From assembly GCF_029962605.1 (NCBI RefSeq), contig NZ_CP124750.1, positions 1,612,001-1,676,000 of the forward strand: a DNA stretch of 64,000 bases, written 5' to 3'. Below the pieces are notes generated by a model. It did no database searches and was not told where the DNA came from. It saw only the letters and a list, made by a program, of their open reading frames with translations. This document shows positions 1 through 8,895 of this stretch, in pieces. This DNA is from Serratia sarumanii. Lineage in GTDB: Bacteria > Pseudomonadota > Gammaproteobacteria > Enterobacterales > Enterobacteriaceae. The translations under genes were made by a program, and so were the position numbers. The stretch's first letter is position 1. Each line of letters starts with the position of its first letter.

Positions 1-1
1 C

Positions 2-634
2 ATTTGGCCGGTCAGCGAAGGGATTGTTCGGTTGGATAATGCCGACATCTATCAGTGGAACAAGGATGAGTTGGGGCCGTATATCGGCTATCTGCCACAG
101 GACATTGAGCTGTTTGCCGGGACTATCGCCGAGAATATCGCCCGCTTTAACGATATTGACTCAGAGAAAGTCATTGAAGCCGCCAAGCTGGCCGGCGTGC
201 ACGAACTGATCCTGCGTTTCCCTAACGGCTACGATTCGGTGCTCGGCAACGGTGGCGCTGGGCTTTCCGGTGGACAGAAACAGCGTATCGGCCTGGCGCG
301 CGCATTGTATGGCGACCCTTCGCTGGTGGTATTGGATGAGCCTAACTCCAACCTGGATGATGCGGGCGAGAAAGCGTTGAACCAGGCCATTATGTTCCTC
401 AAGCAACGTAATAAAACGGTGGTTCTGATTACCCATCGCACCAATTTGCTGTCGATGACCAGCAAGCTGTTGCTCCTGGTAAATGGCAACGTCAACGCAT
501 TCGGCCCGACTCAACAAGTGCTTCAGGCGTTAGCCAATGCGCAAAAAGCGCAGGCGCAACCGCCTCAGCAAGCGGTGAGGGCGGTAAATTCCGAGCCGGA
601 TGAAGGCAATATCCCGAAAACGCAAATTAATTAA
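2..634 (+). CDS. lipB: Type I secretion ABC transporter ATPase LipB, C-terminal part
   Basis: This is the last 210 residues of an exporter-type ABC protein; the gene starts before the window. The reading frame is open from base 2. The ABC signature LSGGQKQR is encoded near base 263 and Walker B (LVVLDEP) near base 323, followed by the D-loop and an H-loop (ITHR) near base 430. The fragment therefore holds most of the nucleotide-binding domain except Walker A. It lies 52 bp before a membrane-fusion protein and a TolC-like gene, the classic order of type I exporters. In S. marcescens, LipBCD exports LipA lipase, the PrtA metalloprotease and the SlaA surface-layer protein; assignment to Lip rather than another PrtDEF-like exporter rests on remembered similarity and on the TolC-like partner being linked. 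Confidence 0.85.
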   Translation: MWPVSEGIVRLDNADIYQWNKDELGPYIGYLPQDIELFAGTIAENIARFNDIDSEKVIEAAKLAGVHELILRFPNGYDSVLGNGGAGLSGGQKQRIGLARALYGDPSLVVLDEPNSNLDDAGEKALNQAIMFLKQRNKTVVLITHRTNLLSMTSKLLLLVNGNVNAFGPTQQVLQALANAQKAQAQPPQQAVRAVNSEPDEGNIPKTQIN

Positions 635-686
635 GCCGTGAATTGCCTGGCGGCTTTATTGCCGTCCGCAGTTTAAAGGAGTTGGT

Positions 687-2018
687 ATGTCGACGCACAT
701 TGGCGAGCCGCAAGACTCGTATATTGAAGAGATCCCGCAGGATGAACGGCGGTTTACCCGGATGGGCTGGCTGGTCGTGGGAATTGGTCTGTTCGGATTT
801 TTGGCCTGGGCAGCGTTCGCGCCTCTGGATAAAGGGGTGGCATCGCCGGGATCGGTAACCGTTTCCGGCAACCGCAAAACGGTGCAGGCCCCGGCCAGCG
901 GCATCATCAAGAATATCGCGGTGAAAGACGGCGACAAGGTGAAAGCCGGAGAAGTCCTGGTGCAGTTGAGCCAGGTGCAGGCACAGGCGCAGGTCGATTC
1001 CCTGCGCGACCAGTACTACACCACGCTGGCCACCGAAGGGCGTTTACTCGCCGAGCGCGACGGTCTGAGCAACGTCACTTTTTCCCCTATTTTTGCCCAG
1101 ATCAAAACTCAGCCGCGCGTGGCTGAAATCATCGCGTTGCAAACGCAGCTGTTCGCCTCCCGCCGCCAGGGGCTGCAAAGTGAAATTGACGGTTATAAGC
1201 AGTCGATGGACGGGATTCGTTTCCAATTGAAAGGCCTGCAGGATTCGCGCGCCAACAAGCAGATTCAACTTTCCAGCCTGCGTGAGCAGATGAACAGCAT
1301 GAAGCAACTGGCGGCGGACGGCTACCTGCCGCGCAACCGCTACCTGGAAGTGCAGCGTCAGTTTGCCGAGGTGAACAGCAGCATCGATGAAACCGTCGGG
1401 CGGATTGGCCAGCTGCAAAAGCAGCTGCAGGAATCTCAGCAGCGTATCGACCAGCGTTCCGCCGACTATCAGCGCGAGGTCAGAACGCAACTGGCGCAAA
1501 CCCAAATGGACGCCAGCGAGTTTCGCAATAAGCTGCAAATGGCCGATTTCGATCTGGGCAACACTGCCATCACCTCACCGGTGGACGGCACCGTGGTCGG
1601 ATTGAATATCTTCACTCAGGGGGGCGTCGTGGGAGCGGGTGACCACCTGATGGACGTTGTACCCAGCCAGGCGACATTGGTGGTGGATTCTCGCCTCAAA
1701 GTCGACCTGATCGATAAGGTGTACAACGGGTTGCCGGTGGATCTGATGTTTACCGCCTTCAACCAAAACAAAACCCCGAAAATTCCGGGAACGGTCACGT
1801 TGGTTTCCGCCGATCGCCTGGTCGACAAAGCCAACGGCGAGCCTTACTACCAGATGCAGGTCACGGTCTCGCCGGAGGGCATGAAGATGCTCAGTGGCGA
1901 GGACATCAAGCCGGGGATGCCGGTGGAGGTGTTCGTGAAAACGGGGTCGCGCTCGCTGCTGAGCTATCTGTTTAAACCTATTTTGGATCGCGCTCATACT
2001 TCATTAACCGAGGAATAA
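687..2018 (+). CDS. lipC: Type I secretion membrane fusion protein LipC (HlyD family)
   Basis: The 443-residue periplasmic adaptor would connect the LipB ATPase in the inner membrane with the outer-membrane channel LipD. The N-terminus is short and cytoplasmic, followed by one membrane segment around residues 27-48. A split lipoyl domain follows (QAPASGIIKNIAVKDGDKVK, about residues 67-87), then a long helical hairpin (about 95-285) and a C-terminal beta domain. Length and domain order match PrtE/HlyD adaptors. AGGAG precedes the ATG. The stop codon is 2 bp before lipD, so the genes are probably co-transcribed and translated together. Confidence 0.92.
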   Translation: MSTHIGEPQDSYIEEIPQDERRFTRMGWLVVGIGLFGFLAWAAFAPLDKGVASPGSVTVSGNRKTVQAPASGIIKNIAVKDGDKVKAGEVLVQLSQVQAQAQVDSLRDQYYTTLATEGRLLAERDGLSNVTFSPIFAQIKTQPRVAEIIALQTQLFASRRQGLQSEIDGYKQSMDGIRFQLKGLQDSRANKQIQLSSLREQMNSMKQLAADGYLPRNRYLEVQRQFAEVNSSIDETVGRIGQLQKQLQESQQRIDQRSADYQREVRTQLAQTQMDASEFRNKLQMADFDLGNTAITSPVDGTVVGLNIFTQGGVVGAGDHLMDVVPSQATLVVDSRLKVDLIDKVYNGLPVDLMFTAFNQNKTPKIPGTVTLVSADRLVDKANGEPYYQMQVTVSPEGMKMLSGEDIKPGMPVEVFVKTGSRSLLSYLFKPILDRAHTSLTEE

Positions 2019-2020
2019 TT

Positions 2021-3397
2021 TTGATTCAATCAAAACGACAGGCTGCCGGTCTGGTTATCGGCACCCTTTTGTTTGCGATATCTGCGCCGGTTTATTCGAT
2101 AGGGATTTTAGACGCATATTCGCTGGCATTAGAAAAGGACCCGACTTTCCGGGCGGCTATAAAAGAGAAAGAAGCGGGAGATGAGAACGAAAACATCGGC
2201 AGGGCGGGGCTGCTGCCGAAAGTGTCGCTGAACTATCAGAATTCGCCGCGCAACTGGCAGACGCAAAAATATCCGCAGAGCGACTTTTTCGGCAATGTTT
2301 CGGAGGTCACCCGGCGGCAGCAATATCGCAGTTATTCCAGTTCGATCACGCTGACGCAGCCGCTGTTCGATTATGAAGCGTACGCGCGCTACAAAGCCGG
2401 CGTCGCGCAGACGATGATGTCGGACGAACGCTATCGCGGTAAGTTGCTGGATCTTGCGGTTAGGGTGATTAACGCCTATGTCGAAGTGGCCTATTCCAAG
2501 GATCAAATCGCGTTGGCCGAAGCGCAAAAGGCGGCTTACAAGGAACAGCTGACCTTGAACGATCGCCTGATGAGCGCCGGTGAAGGCACCATTACCGACG
2601 TATCGGAAACCCAGGCACGCTACAGCTTGGCCGAAGCGCAGGTCATCGAAGCGCGCGATGCGCTGGATGCCGCGCAGCGCGAATTGGAAGTGATTATCGG
2701 CATGCCGCTGAACCAGCTGGATGAGTTGCAGGTGTTGCGGCCGGGCAAGTTCAAGGTGGCGCCGCTTATCCCGTCCAAGTTTGAAGAGTGGCAAAAGATC
2801 GCGCTGGAGAATAACCCGGTGCTGGCCGCCTCGCGTCATGGCGTGGATGCCGCCAAGTATGACGTTGAAAGGAATCGGGCGGGCTTTATGCCGCAGGTTC
2901 AGCTGTATGCTTCGCATTCGGAAAACGACTCCAGCAGCGATAACACGGTTAACCAGAAATACCGCACCGACAGCATCGGCGTGCAGGTCAGCATGCCTAT
3001 TTATTCCGGCGGCGGCGTTTCGGCGTCGACCCGGCAGGCGGCGGCGCGCTATGGCCAGGCGATGTATGAGATGGATGCGCAGACGGGCACCACGCTCAAC
3101 GATCTGCGCAAGCAGTACAATCTGTGCATCAGCAGCCGCGCCAAGGTGGCGGCCTATGAGTTGGCGGTACAATCGGCCACCACACAGGTGACGGCGACCC
3201 GGCAAAGCGTGCTGGCCGGGCAACGTGTCAACGTTGACGTGCTCAACGCCGAACAGCAGCTCTATAGCGCCCAGCGCGATCTGGCCTCCGCCAAGTACGC
3301 CTACATCAAGTCGTGGATTACCTTGCTGAGCGACTCCGGTACGTTGGATGAAAAAGATGTTATGCGGGTAGCGCAGTATTTTGCCCGCAGTCGCTAG
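2021..3397 (+). CDS. lipD: TolC-like outer membrane channel LipD of the type I exporter
   Basis: The 458-residue TolC-family protein forms the outer-membrane exit duct of the Lip exporter. Residues 1-26 are a Sec signal peptide ending SAPVYS. Two repeated outer-membrane efflux domains follow, rich in helical segments, with the family landmarks of an early LTQPLFDYEAYARY strand/helix and a second QVSMPIYSGG strand. The start is a rare TTG preceded by AGGAA; no ATG lies between it and the signal peptide. A dedicated TolC homologue linked to the exporter is typical of the Prt/Lip systems and unlike HasDE or HlyBD, which use chromosomal TolC. Confidence 0.92.
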   Translation: MIQSKRQAAGLVIGTLLFAISAPVYSIGILDAYSLALEKDPTFRAAIKEKEAGDENENIGRAGLLPKVSLNYQNSPRNWQTQKYPQSDFFGNVSEVTRRQQYRSYSSSITLTQPLFDYEAYARYKAGVAQTMMSDERYRGKLLDLAVRVINAYVEVAYSKDQIALAEAQKAAYKEQLTLNDRLMSAGEGTITDVSETQARYSLAEAQVIEARDALDAAQRELEVIIGMPLNQLDELQVLRPGKFKVAPLIPSKFEEWQKIALENNPVLAASRHGVDAAKYDVERNRAGFMPQVQLYASHSENDSSSDNTVNQKYRTDSIGVQVSMPIYSGGGVSASTRQAAARYGQAMYEMDAQTGTTLNDLRKQYNLCISSRAKVAAYELAVQSATTQVTATRQSVLAGQRVNVDVLNAEQQLYSAQRDLASAKYAYIKSWITLLSDSGTLDEKDVMRVAQYFARSR

Positions 3398-3425
3398 CAA
3401 CATATTCACTATGAGCATTAATCTG

Positions 3426-3452
3426 AAAGAGCAGCGTTGAGCTGCTCTTTTT
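3426..3452 (+). terminator. Rho-independent terminator of lipBCD
   Basis: AAAGAGCAGC and GCTGCTCTTT pair around a GTTGA loop and run into a short T tract, 28 bp after the lipD stop. Confidence 0.9.
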
Positions 3453-3466
3453 GTTATCAATCCTAA

Positions 3467-3680
3467 ACCACCCCTTATGGAGGTGGTGATCGTTCATGTG
3501 GGACTATGCCCGTAGGGGGCACATGCTAAATACTGCCTCGGTTTGTTATCAGCAAATCAAGGGGTAAGTAGCATGAACAGATATGAATCCGCTTCCCATG
3601 TATTCTATCGCTGTCAGTATCATCTCGTATGGACACCGAAGTTCGGATACAAAATCCTCAAGGGTAATCTCGGTAAAGAG
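3467..3680 (+). mobile_element. Remnant of an IS200/IS605-family insertion sequence
   Basis: The segment begins with a stem (ACCACC / GGTGGT, 3467-3487). A second imperfect hairpin follows (ATGTG...CACAT with inner CTA/TAG, 3496-3524). Then comes a ribosome site (AAGGGG) and the N-terminal coding part of a TnpA. Foldable left-end and leader sequences just upstream of tnpA are the usual layout of IS200-type elements. Homology is lost at about 3680, so the rest of tnpA and the right end are missing. It sits exactly at the edge between the GC-rich lip region and the AT-rich O-antigen block. Confidence 0.65.
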
Positions 3681-3782
3681 CATCAGCACATTGTGCACAA
3701 AAGAGAATACACTGGTGCTGCCTACGACAACTCTTTTCGTTTGCATACTTGTAAAGCCAATCGAATCAAAGGAACTCTATGA
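3573..3782 (+). pseudogene. Truncated IS200-type transposase TnpA (Y1 HUH family)
   Basis: The first 36 residues (beginning MNRYESASHVFYRCQYHLVW, then TPKFGYKILKGNLGKE) resemble the start of IS200/IS605 TnpA proteins, which normally run about 130-155 residues. After this the frame continues for 33 residues with no resemblance to TnpA and stops at 3782. The metal-binding HUH motif and the catalytic tyrosine are absent, so the product cannot be active. The break looks like an internal deletion or a junction with unrelated DNA rather than a simple frameshift, because no other frame resumes the family sequence. Confidence 0.7.
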
Positions 3783-3904
3783 ACATAGGGATGGTCAATT
3801 ATGATAGAAAAGACGTGCGTTAGTGCGAATTTCATTTAAAATCAATTGATTGCTTAAATAAGGCAGTTCATCTTGAGCGCCAGGAGCGCGAGTAAGGAGT
3901 TTTT

Positions 3905-4918
3905 ATGGCGGTTTTAATCACCGGAGGAGCCGGTTATATCGGTTCTCACACTGTTCTGGCTTTGTTAGAACATGGCGAAGATGTTGTAGTGTTAGATAAT
4001 TTATCAAACTCTTCCGATGAGTCTCTGCGTCGCGTTGAGAAACTCGCGGGTAGAAGTGCTCAGTTCTACCAAGGCGATATCTTGGATGCTGAGTGTCTGC
4101 ATCGCATCTTCGAGGCTCACGACATCTCGGCTGTGATCCATTTTGCTGGGCTAAAGGCTGTCGGAGAGTCGACGCGTAAGCCGCTCGAGTACTATCAGAA
4201 CAATGTCACCGGCACGTTGGTATTGTTGGAGGAAATGCGTCGTGCGGGTGTGCATAAGTTTATCTTTAGTTCTTCTGCCACGGTGTATGGCACTCCAGAG
4301 CAAGTTCCTTTGACCGAGACGTCTCGCGTTGGCGGTACGACGAATCCTTACGGCACGTCGAAGCTGATGGTAGAACAAATTTTGCAAGATTTCGCTAAAG
4401 CAGAACCGCAATTCTCCATTACCGCCTTACGTTACTTCAACCCGGTTGGTGCGCACGAATCCGGCATGATTGGTGAAGATCCAAATGGTATTCCCAACAA
4501 TCTGATGCCTTATATTGCTCAGGTGGCAATCGGAAAACTGGAGAAACTGTCTATTTTCGGTGACGACTATCCGACTAAGGATGGTACGGGGGTCAGAGAT
4601 TATATTCATGTCATGGATTTGGCTGAAGGGCACCTCAAGGCGATTGAACACATCGATGAGCACAGAGGCTTTACAGTCTATAATCTGGGGACAGGGGTAG
4701 GATATTCGGTGTTGGAGATGCTCCATGCTTTTGAAAAGGCTTCAGGTCGCAACGTAGCTTACCAAATTGTACCACGCCGAGACGGCGACATTGCCGAATG
4801 CTGGTCCGCTCCAGGGTTGGCGTTCAAAGAATTGGGATGGAAGGCTACCCGTGATTTGGATGCCATGATGCGTGACGCGTGGAATTGGCAGAAGAACAAC
4901 CCTCAGGGTTATCGCTAA
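3905..4918 (+). CDS. galE: UDP-glucose 4-epimerase GalE
   Basis: This 337-residue SDR-family enzyme interconverts UDP-glucose and UDP-galactose (possibly also the N-acetyl sugars). It shows the Rossmann [10 protein letters not shown] motif at residues 7-16 and the catalytic YGTSK motif near residue 149. Length is that of bacterial GalE. TAAGGAG precedes the ATG. It stands alone between an IS remnant upstream and its own terminator downstream, but lies at the head of the O-antigen block. It likely supplies UDP-Gal or UDP-GalNAc to the glycosyltransferases encoded at 11859-14808. A second galE in a gal operon elsewhere cannot be excluded. Confidence 0.93.
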   Translation: MAVLITGGAGYIGSHTVLALLEHGEDVVVLDNLSNSSDESLRRVEKLAGRSAQFYQGDILDAECLHRIFEAHDISAVIHFAGLKAVGESTRKPLEYYQNNVTGTLVLLEEMRRAGVHKFIFSSSATVYGTPEQVPLTETSRVGGTTNPYGTSKLMVEQILQDFAKAEPQFSITALRYFNPVGAHESGMIGEDPNGIPNNLMPYIAQVAIGKLEKLSIFGDDYPTKDGTGVRDYIHVMDLAEGHLKAIEHIDEHRGFTVYNLGTGVGYSVLEMLHAFEKASGRNVAYQIVPRRDGDIAECWSAPGLAFKELGWKATRDLDAMMRDAWNWQKNNPQGYR

Positions 4919-4931
4919 AATAACACTGAAT

Positions 4932-4965
4932 AGGCGTGATTTTTTATTACGCCTGTTTTATTTTC
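4932..4965 (+). terminator. Terminator after galE
   Basis: AGGCGT (4932-4937) pairs with ACGCCT (4949-4954), followed by GTTTTATTTT. It separates galE from the rml-wzm-wzt operon. Confidence 0.75.
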
Positions 4966-5489
4966 CTTATATGGCAACTTGTTTTTTACATTATATTTCA
5001 GTTAGACGTCTGTATTAACAATCTCATTATCACCATCAGAGTTATCCTATGTTAAATATCCCCAAATAAGTGATATCTTTAAAAAAATATTAAAAAAATC
5101 ATTTTATATCAATGAGATTAATTCTCGATGAGAGTAGCTATGCATGGTTTTTCACGTTGTTAACGCACATACTTCATCATTAGCCTGCTATCATTGATGT
5201 GTCCCAACCAGGCCCTATGACACTTAACGATTTGATATGTTAGAGTAATGTTATGACTAGCACGGCCTCTAGGTAGAGGCTGTGTTCATGCTGGAGGATG
5301 CTTTAAAGGAATGAAGAAACTGTGCTATCCTGCAATGTCTTCAGTAGCGAACTATCTTAAGTTGATTTAGAGGGCGTTTAGACCCACTCAAATATAGTTC
5401 AATGTGAGGTGTTCTCGGCTTATTCAAAATGGCAGCAGCGCTAGGGAGACACTGGTTGGGTAGGAAATTCCGAGTGAGTGAGTAGTCAA
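4966..5489 (+). promoter_or_regulatory. Long AT-rich leader/promoter region of the O-antigen operon
   Basis: About 520 bases without a credible gene lie between galE and rmlC. The stretch is clearly AT-rich and holds only short stop-riddled frames. Its length and position fit a promoter plus long untranslated leader for the operon 5490-14808. Apart from the JUMPStart-like element near its end, I can assign no site with confidence. Confidence 0.5.
5436..5466 (+). promoter_or_regulatory. JUMPStart/ops-like element
   Basis: CAGCGCTAGGGAG at 5436 resembles the start of the enterobacterial JUMPStart consensus, and GGTAG at 5459 matches the ops core to which RfaH is recruited. Spacing between the two is about 7 bases shorter than in the E. 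coli consensus, and the bases after GGTAG do not match, so this is a degenerate or chance match. It lies 24 bases before rmlC, where an RfaH-dependent anti-termination site would be expected. Confidence 0.35.
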
Positions 5490-6023
5490 ATGAAAGTAAT
5501 TGATACAAAGATTGCCGGCGTCAAAGTGATTGAACCTAAGATTTTCGGTGATCAGCGTGGCTTCTTTTTCGAAACGTTCCAAAAGCAACGTTACCAAGAA
5601 CTACTTGATATTGAACATGATTTTGTTCAAGACAACTATTCTCGTTCGACACGTGGCGTGCTGCGAGGTTTGCACTTTCAGACCTCTCGTCCCCAGGGGA
5701 AGCTGGTCTATACCCTAAGAGGGGAGGTCTATGATGTTGTGGTGGACATCCGTCCAAATTCACCTTCTTTCAAACAATGGTTAGGGATCAATCTATCTGA
5801 GGGTAACAAGAAGCAACTGTGGATCCCACCTGGCCTTGCACATGGTTTCTTGGTGTTGAGTGATGAAGTCGACTTTGCTTATAAATGCACCGATTACTAT
5901 GATCCGAAGAACGAGCACTGCTTGAGTTGGAACGATCCTGAACTGGCGATTGAATGGCCTATAGAGCATCCCCAGCTTTCTGAGAAGGATCTTAAAGGCA
6001 AATTATTCAGCGAGCTTTTTTAA
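5490..6023 (+). CDS. rmlC: dTDP-4-dehydrorhamnose 3,5-epimerase RmlC
   Basis: The 177-residue cupin enzyme converts dTDP-4-keto-6-deoxyglucose to dTDP-4-keto-rhamnose. The ATG at 5490 gives MKVIDTKIAGVKVIEPKIF, the normal family N-terminus; an upstream in-frame GTG at 5478 would add four residues and is less likely. Family landmarks are FGDQRGFFFETF, DNYSRSTRGVLRGLHFQ with the catalytic His, and the conserved WIPPGLAHGFLVLSD. The stop codon abuts the rmlD ATG directly. No rmlA or rmlB is nearby, so the first two steps of dTDP-rhamnose synthesis must be encoded elsewhere. Confidence 0.95.
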   Translation: MKVIDTKIAGVKVIEPKIFGDQRGFFFETFQKQRYQELLDIEHDFVQDNYSRSTRGVLRGLHFQTSRPQGKLVYTLRGEVYDVVVDIRPNSPSFKQWLGINLSEGNKKQLWIPPGLAHGFLVLSDEVDFAYKCTDYYDPKNEHCLSWNDPELAIEWPIEHPQLSEKDLKGKLFSELF

Positions 6024-6905
6024 ATGCGTATACTGGTAACTGGCGGCAATGGTCAACTAGGCCATTGCTTGGCGGATACATTGCCTGGCAATTGGCAGAT
6101 CGTTAGCCTGGACCGCAGACAACTTGACATTGCTGATTGGCCTGCAGTGCAGCAAACTGTTGCGGAGTTGAATGTAGATTTCATTGTAAATGCAGCAGCT
6201 TATACGCTAGTGGATAAAGCTGAAGAAGAAATCATCGTTGCGGAGGCTGCAAATGTTATTGGTCCAGCTAATCTGGCTATGATTGCAGAGAGCCTAAGCA
6301 TTCCACTGATTCATATTTCGACAGACTATGTTTTTAGCGGTGCAGAAGAGGGCGTTTCTTTGTGTGAAGATTCACCAACGGGGCCGCTAAATGTCTATGG
6401 TCAAACCAAACTGCTTGGCGAAAAAGCCGTACTAACCACGTGCTCACGCGCCGTGGTGATCCGCACATCCTGGTTATTCAGTGAGCATGGCACCTCTTTT
6501 GTGCATACCATGCTTAAATTAGGAAAGACACGTAAATCGCTTGCTATTATTAACGATCAGTTTGGTCGACCTACCTATGCTGGTGATTTAGCTAAATGTA
6601 TTCTCACTATTATTAGCCAAGGGGTTAATGAACCCATGCTATATCATTTTTGCGGGGACAAGATTGTCTCGTGGTTTGAGTTTGCTGCGGAGATTTTTTC
6701 TTTAGCTAAGGTATTTGACGATAGTTATAGATTTATGGCTTTGTCTTCTATTAACAGTGAACAATATAAATGCGCAGCCAAAAGACCTAAGCATGCGATA
6801 CTTAACTGCGAAAAAATATATCGTGAACGCGGGATCTGCAATAGCAACTGGCGAGTGAGCCTGGAAAAAGTAGTTCCAAAAATTATTGATCAGATGAATA
6901 ATTAA
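6024..6905 (+). CDS. rmlD: dTDP-4-dehydrorhamnose reductase RmlD
   Basis: The 293-residue SDR reductase makes dTDP-L-rhamnose, the donor for the WbbL-like enzyme at 14026. It has the N-terminal GGNGQLG dinucleotide motif, the STDYVF segment, and the catalytic YGQTK motif at about residues 128-132. The ATG follows the rmlC stop without a gap, indicating translational coupling. Gene order C-D without A and B is unusual compared with the common rmlBDAC arrangement. Codon use and GC content are like the rest of the AT-richer O-antigen block. Confidence 0.95.
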   Translation: MRILVTGGNGQLGHCLADTLPGNWQIVSLDRRQLDIADWPAVQQTVAELNVDFIVNAAAYTLVDKAEEEIIVAEAANVIGPANLAMIAESLSIPLIHISTDYVFSGAEEGVSLCEDSPTGPLNVYGQTKLLGEKAVLTTCSRAVVIRTSWLFSEHGTSFVHTMLKLGKTRKSLAIINDQFGRPTYAGDLAKCILTIISQGVNEPMLYHFCGDKIVSWFEFAAEIFSLAKVFDDSYRFMALSSINSEQYKCAAKRPKHAILNCEKIYRERGICNSNWRVSLEKVVPKIIDQMNN

Positions 6906-6906
6906 T

Positions 6907-7686
6907 ATGAAGACATTGTTGAAAAATACAGGTTTGATTTTTAATCTTACCAAGCGGGATGTTGAAAGTCGCTACCGTGGGACTAGTCTTGGTATCGTAT
7001 GGTCGCTGCTAAACCCTGTGATTATGCTTTCTATCTATAGCTTTATTTTTGGCTTTGTTTTTAAAGCCAAGTGGGGGCTGACAACGACAGAAAATTACAC
7101 TTTGATTATGTTTACCGGTCTGCTGACACATGGTTTTATTGCCGAATGTCTTGGCAAGGCGACAACAATATATGTATATAATGTCAGCTATGTTAAAAAA
7201 GTTTTATTTCCTCTTGAATCCTTGTGCTGGGTGTCTGTTTTTGGCGCATTATTCCAATTCTTTATGGGATGCATTGTTTTTGCCATTTTTTGTATTTTAC
7301 TAAAGCAACCTGTTAGTCTAATGGCATTATTAGTTCCTATTGTTATTCTTCCATTGATTTTATTATCATATAGCATTTCATTATTTTTGTCATCGCTAGG
7401 TGTTTATATTCGTGATATGGGGCAGGTTGTTTCAGTTATCATTGCCTTAATGTTATTTATGTCGCCTATATTTTATCCTATTACTGCTGTTCCAGAACAA
7501 TATCGTATGCTGATTTATATTAATCCGTTAACGTTTATTGTCGAAGCTTTACGTGATGTCGTCCTGTACGGAAAATTATTCAGTCTTGAAGGCTATGCAC
7601 TCTATTGGGGTATCAGTATTGTGCTGTACGTATTAGCTATAACTTGGTTCAAAAAGGTAAAGAGAGGCTTTGCTGATGTCCTCTAA
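6907..7686 (+). CDS. wzm: O-antigen ABC transporter permease Wzm
   Basis: The 259-residue ABC-2 type inner-membrane permease has about six hydrophobic segments. An amphipathic N-terminus includes the family motif KRDVESRYRGTSLGIVWSLL at residues 17-36, and NPVIMLSIYSFIFGFVF begins the first membrane helix. With Wzt it would flip the completed undecaprenyl-PP-linked polysaccharide across the inner membrane. Its presence classifies the O antigen as ABC-transporter dependent rather than Wzx/Wzy dependent, in line with the absence of wzx and wzy here. It overlaps wzt by 11 bp. Confidence 0.93.
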   Translation: MKTLLKNTGLIFNLTKRDVESRYRGTSLGIVWSLLNPVIMLSIYSFIFGFVFKAKWGLTTTENYTLIMFTGLLTHGFIAECLGKATTIYVYNVSYVKKVLFPLESLCWVSVFGALFQFFMGCIVFAIFCILLKQPVSLMALLVPIVILPLILLSYSISLFLSSLGVYIRDMGQVVSVIIALMLFMSPIFYPITAVPEQYRMLIYINPLTFIVEALRDVVLYGKLFSLEGYALYWGISIVLYVLAITWFKKVKRGFADVL

Positions 7687-8893
7687 TATTGTTATCTCTG
7701 CGCAAAATCTGCGTAAAGTTTATCAGATTTATTCCAGCCCGATGCAGCGCCTGGGAGCCTTGCTGGGGTATCGGGGGGCTAAGGGTAGGGAGTTTGTCGC
7801 TCTGGATTCCGTTAATTTCGAGATTAGAAAAGGTGAAACAGTCGGTATTATTGGTGTCAATGGTTCCGGTAAATCAACTCTGTTGCAAATGATCTGTGGA
7901 ACTTTGGCGCCTACAAGCGGCAGCGTATTTACTAAAGGGCGTATTGCACCGTTGTTAGAGCTTGGCGCTGGGTTTAATCCAGAGTTCACAGGGCGTGAAA
8001 ACGTTTACCTGAATGCATCTCTTCTGGGCTTAACGCGTAAAGAAATTACGGAGCGTTTCGATAAAATAGCTAGCTTTGCCGATATCGGTGAATTTCTCGA
8101 GCGGCCGGTTAAGACTTTTTCGAGTGGTATGTTTGCACGTTTAGCCTTTGCCACTGCCATTCATGTCGATCCTGAAATATTAATCGTAGATGAAATTCTT
8201 GCTGTTGGAGATTCACGCTTTCAGCGAAAATGTGTAAAGAAGTTTAATGAAATCAGAAATGATGGATGTACAATCCTGTTCGTTTCGCACGATGATTATC
8301 AGGTTCGAAATATCTGTAATAGTGCACTATACCTTGAAAAAGGTGTACAGCGTTATTTTGGAAATGCAGATGTTGCTGTTCAGCATTACCTTTCTGATAT
8401 GCAGAAGAGTGTGATGGAGACTCAAGATGCCGAAAATAAAGCTATTGAAAATGAAATAAGTAGCAGATTGATAAAAATAGCTAATGTATCTCTTCTCGAT
8501 CGGACTGGGAATTCAGTAACCGAGCTGGCTAGCGGTGACAATGTTAAACTGTCTTTCGATTACAAATATGAAGGAAGTGACGGGGAATTCGATGGGCTGA
8601 CCTTTGTCTTTAATCTTTACCGTAAAGATGGGGTATATATCTGTGGGACGACTACAGCAATGCGTGGCTTAGAACCATTTTCCCTAAGTCGGGAAGGACG
8701 AGTGACTATTGATTTTCCCGCATTGAAGTTGTTGTCAGGTATTTATAACTGGCGAGTCGCTGTCAATGATCAAGATGGTATACAGATAATTAACGAAGCT
8801 GTACCGGTCTGTGAGTTTTCTGTAGCCGATAACTTCAGTGCCGTTGGAATTTATGATATTGAACATAGCTGGTCTGTGGTGGCCAAGGGGTAA
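7676..8893 (+). CDS. wzt: O-antigen ABC transporter ATPase Wzt with C-terminal carbohydrate-binding domain
   Basis: The 405-residue protein has Walker A GVNGSGKST at residues 60-68, the signature FSSGMFAR at 148-155, Walker B ILIVDE at 168-173 and H-loop His205. After about residue 250 a beta-rich extension of some 150 residues follows. In Wzt of E. coli O9a-type systems such an extension binds the modified non-reducing end of the glycan and couples chain termination to export. The extension therefore predicts that the polymer carries a terminal cap, and the methyltransferase 3 bp downstream is the obvious candidate. The ATG at 7676, inside the end of wzm, gives the usual N-terminus; an in-frame TTG at 7670 is less likely. 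Confidence 0.93.
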   Translation: MSSNIVISAQNLRKVYQIYSSPMQRLGALLGYRGAKGREFVALDSVNFEIRKGETVGIIGVNGSGKSTLLQMICGTLAPTSGSVFTKGRIAPLLELGAGFNPEFTGRENVYLNASLLGLTRKEITERFDKIASFADIGEFLERPVKTFSSGMFARLAFATAIHVDPEILIVDEILAVGDSRFQRKCVKKFNEIRNDGCTILFVSHDDYQVRNICNSALYLEKGVQRYFGNADVAVQHYLSDMQKSVMETQDAENKAIENEISSRLIKIANVSLLDRTGNSVTELASGDNVKLSFDYKYEGSDGEFDGLTFVFNLYRKDGVYICGTTTAMRGLEPFSLSREGRVTIDFPALKLLSGIYNWRVAVNDQDGIQIINEAVPVCEFSVADNFSAVGIYDIEHSWSVVAKG

Positions 8894-8895
8894 GT

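Noticed and set aside
3583..3804. Alternative frame in the IS200 remnant as continuation of tnpA after a frameshift
   Set aside because: Its translation shows none of the TnpA core motifs such as the HUH histidines, so a deletion or junction explains the loss better than a frameshift.
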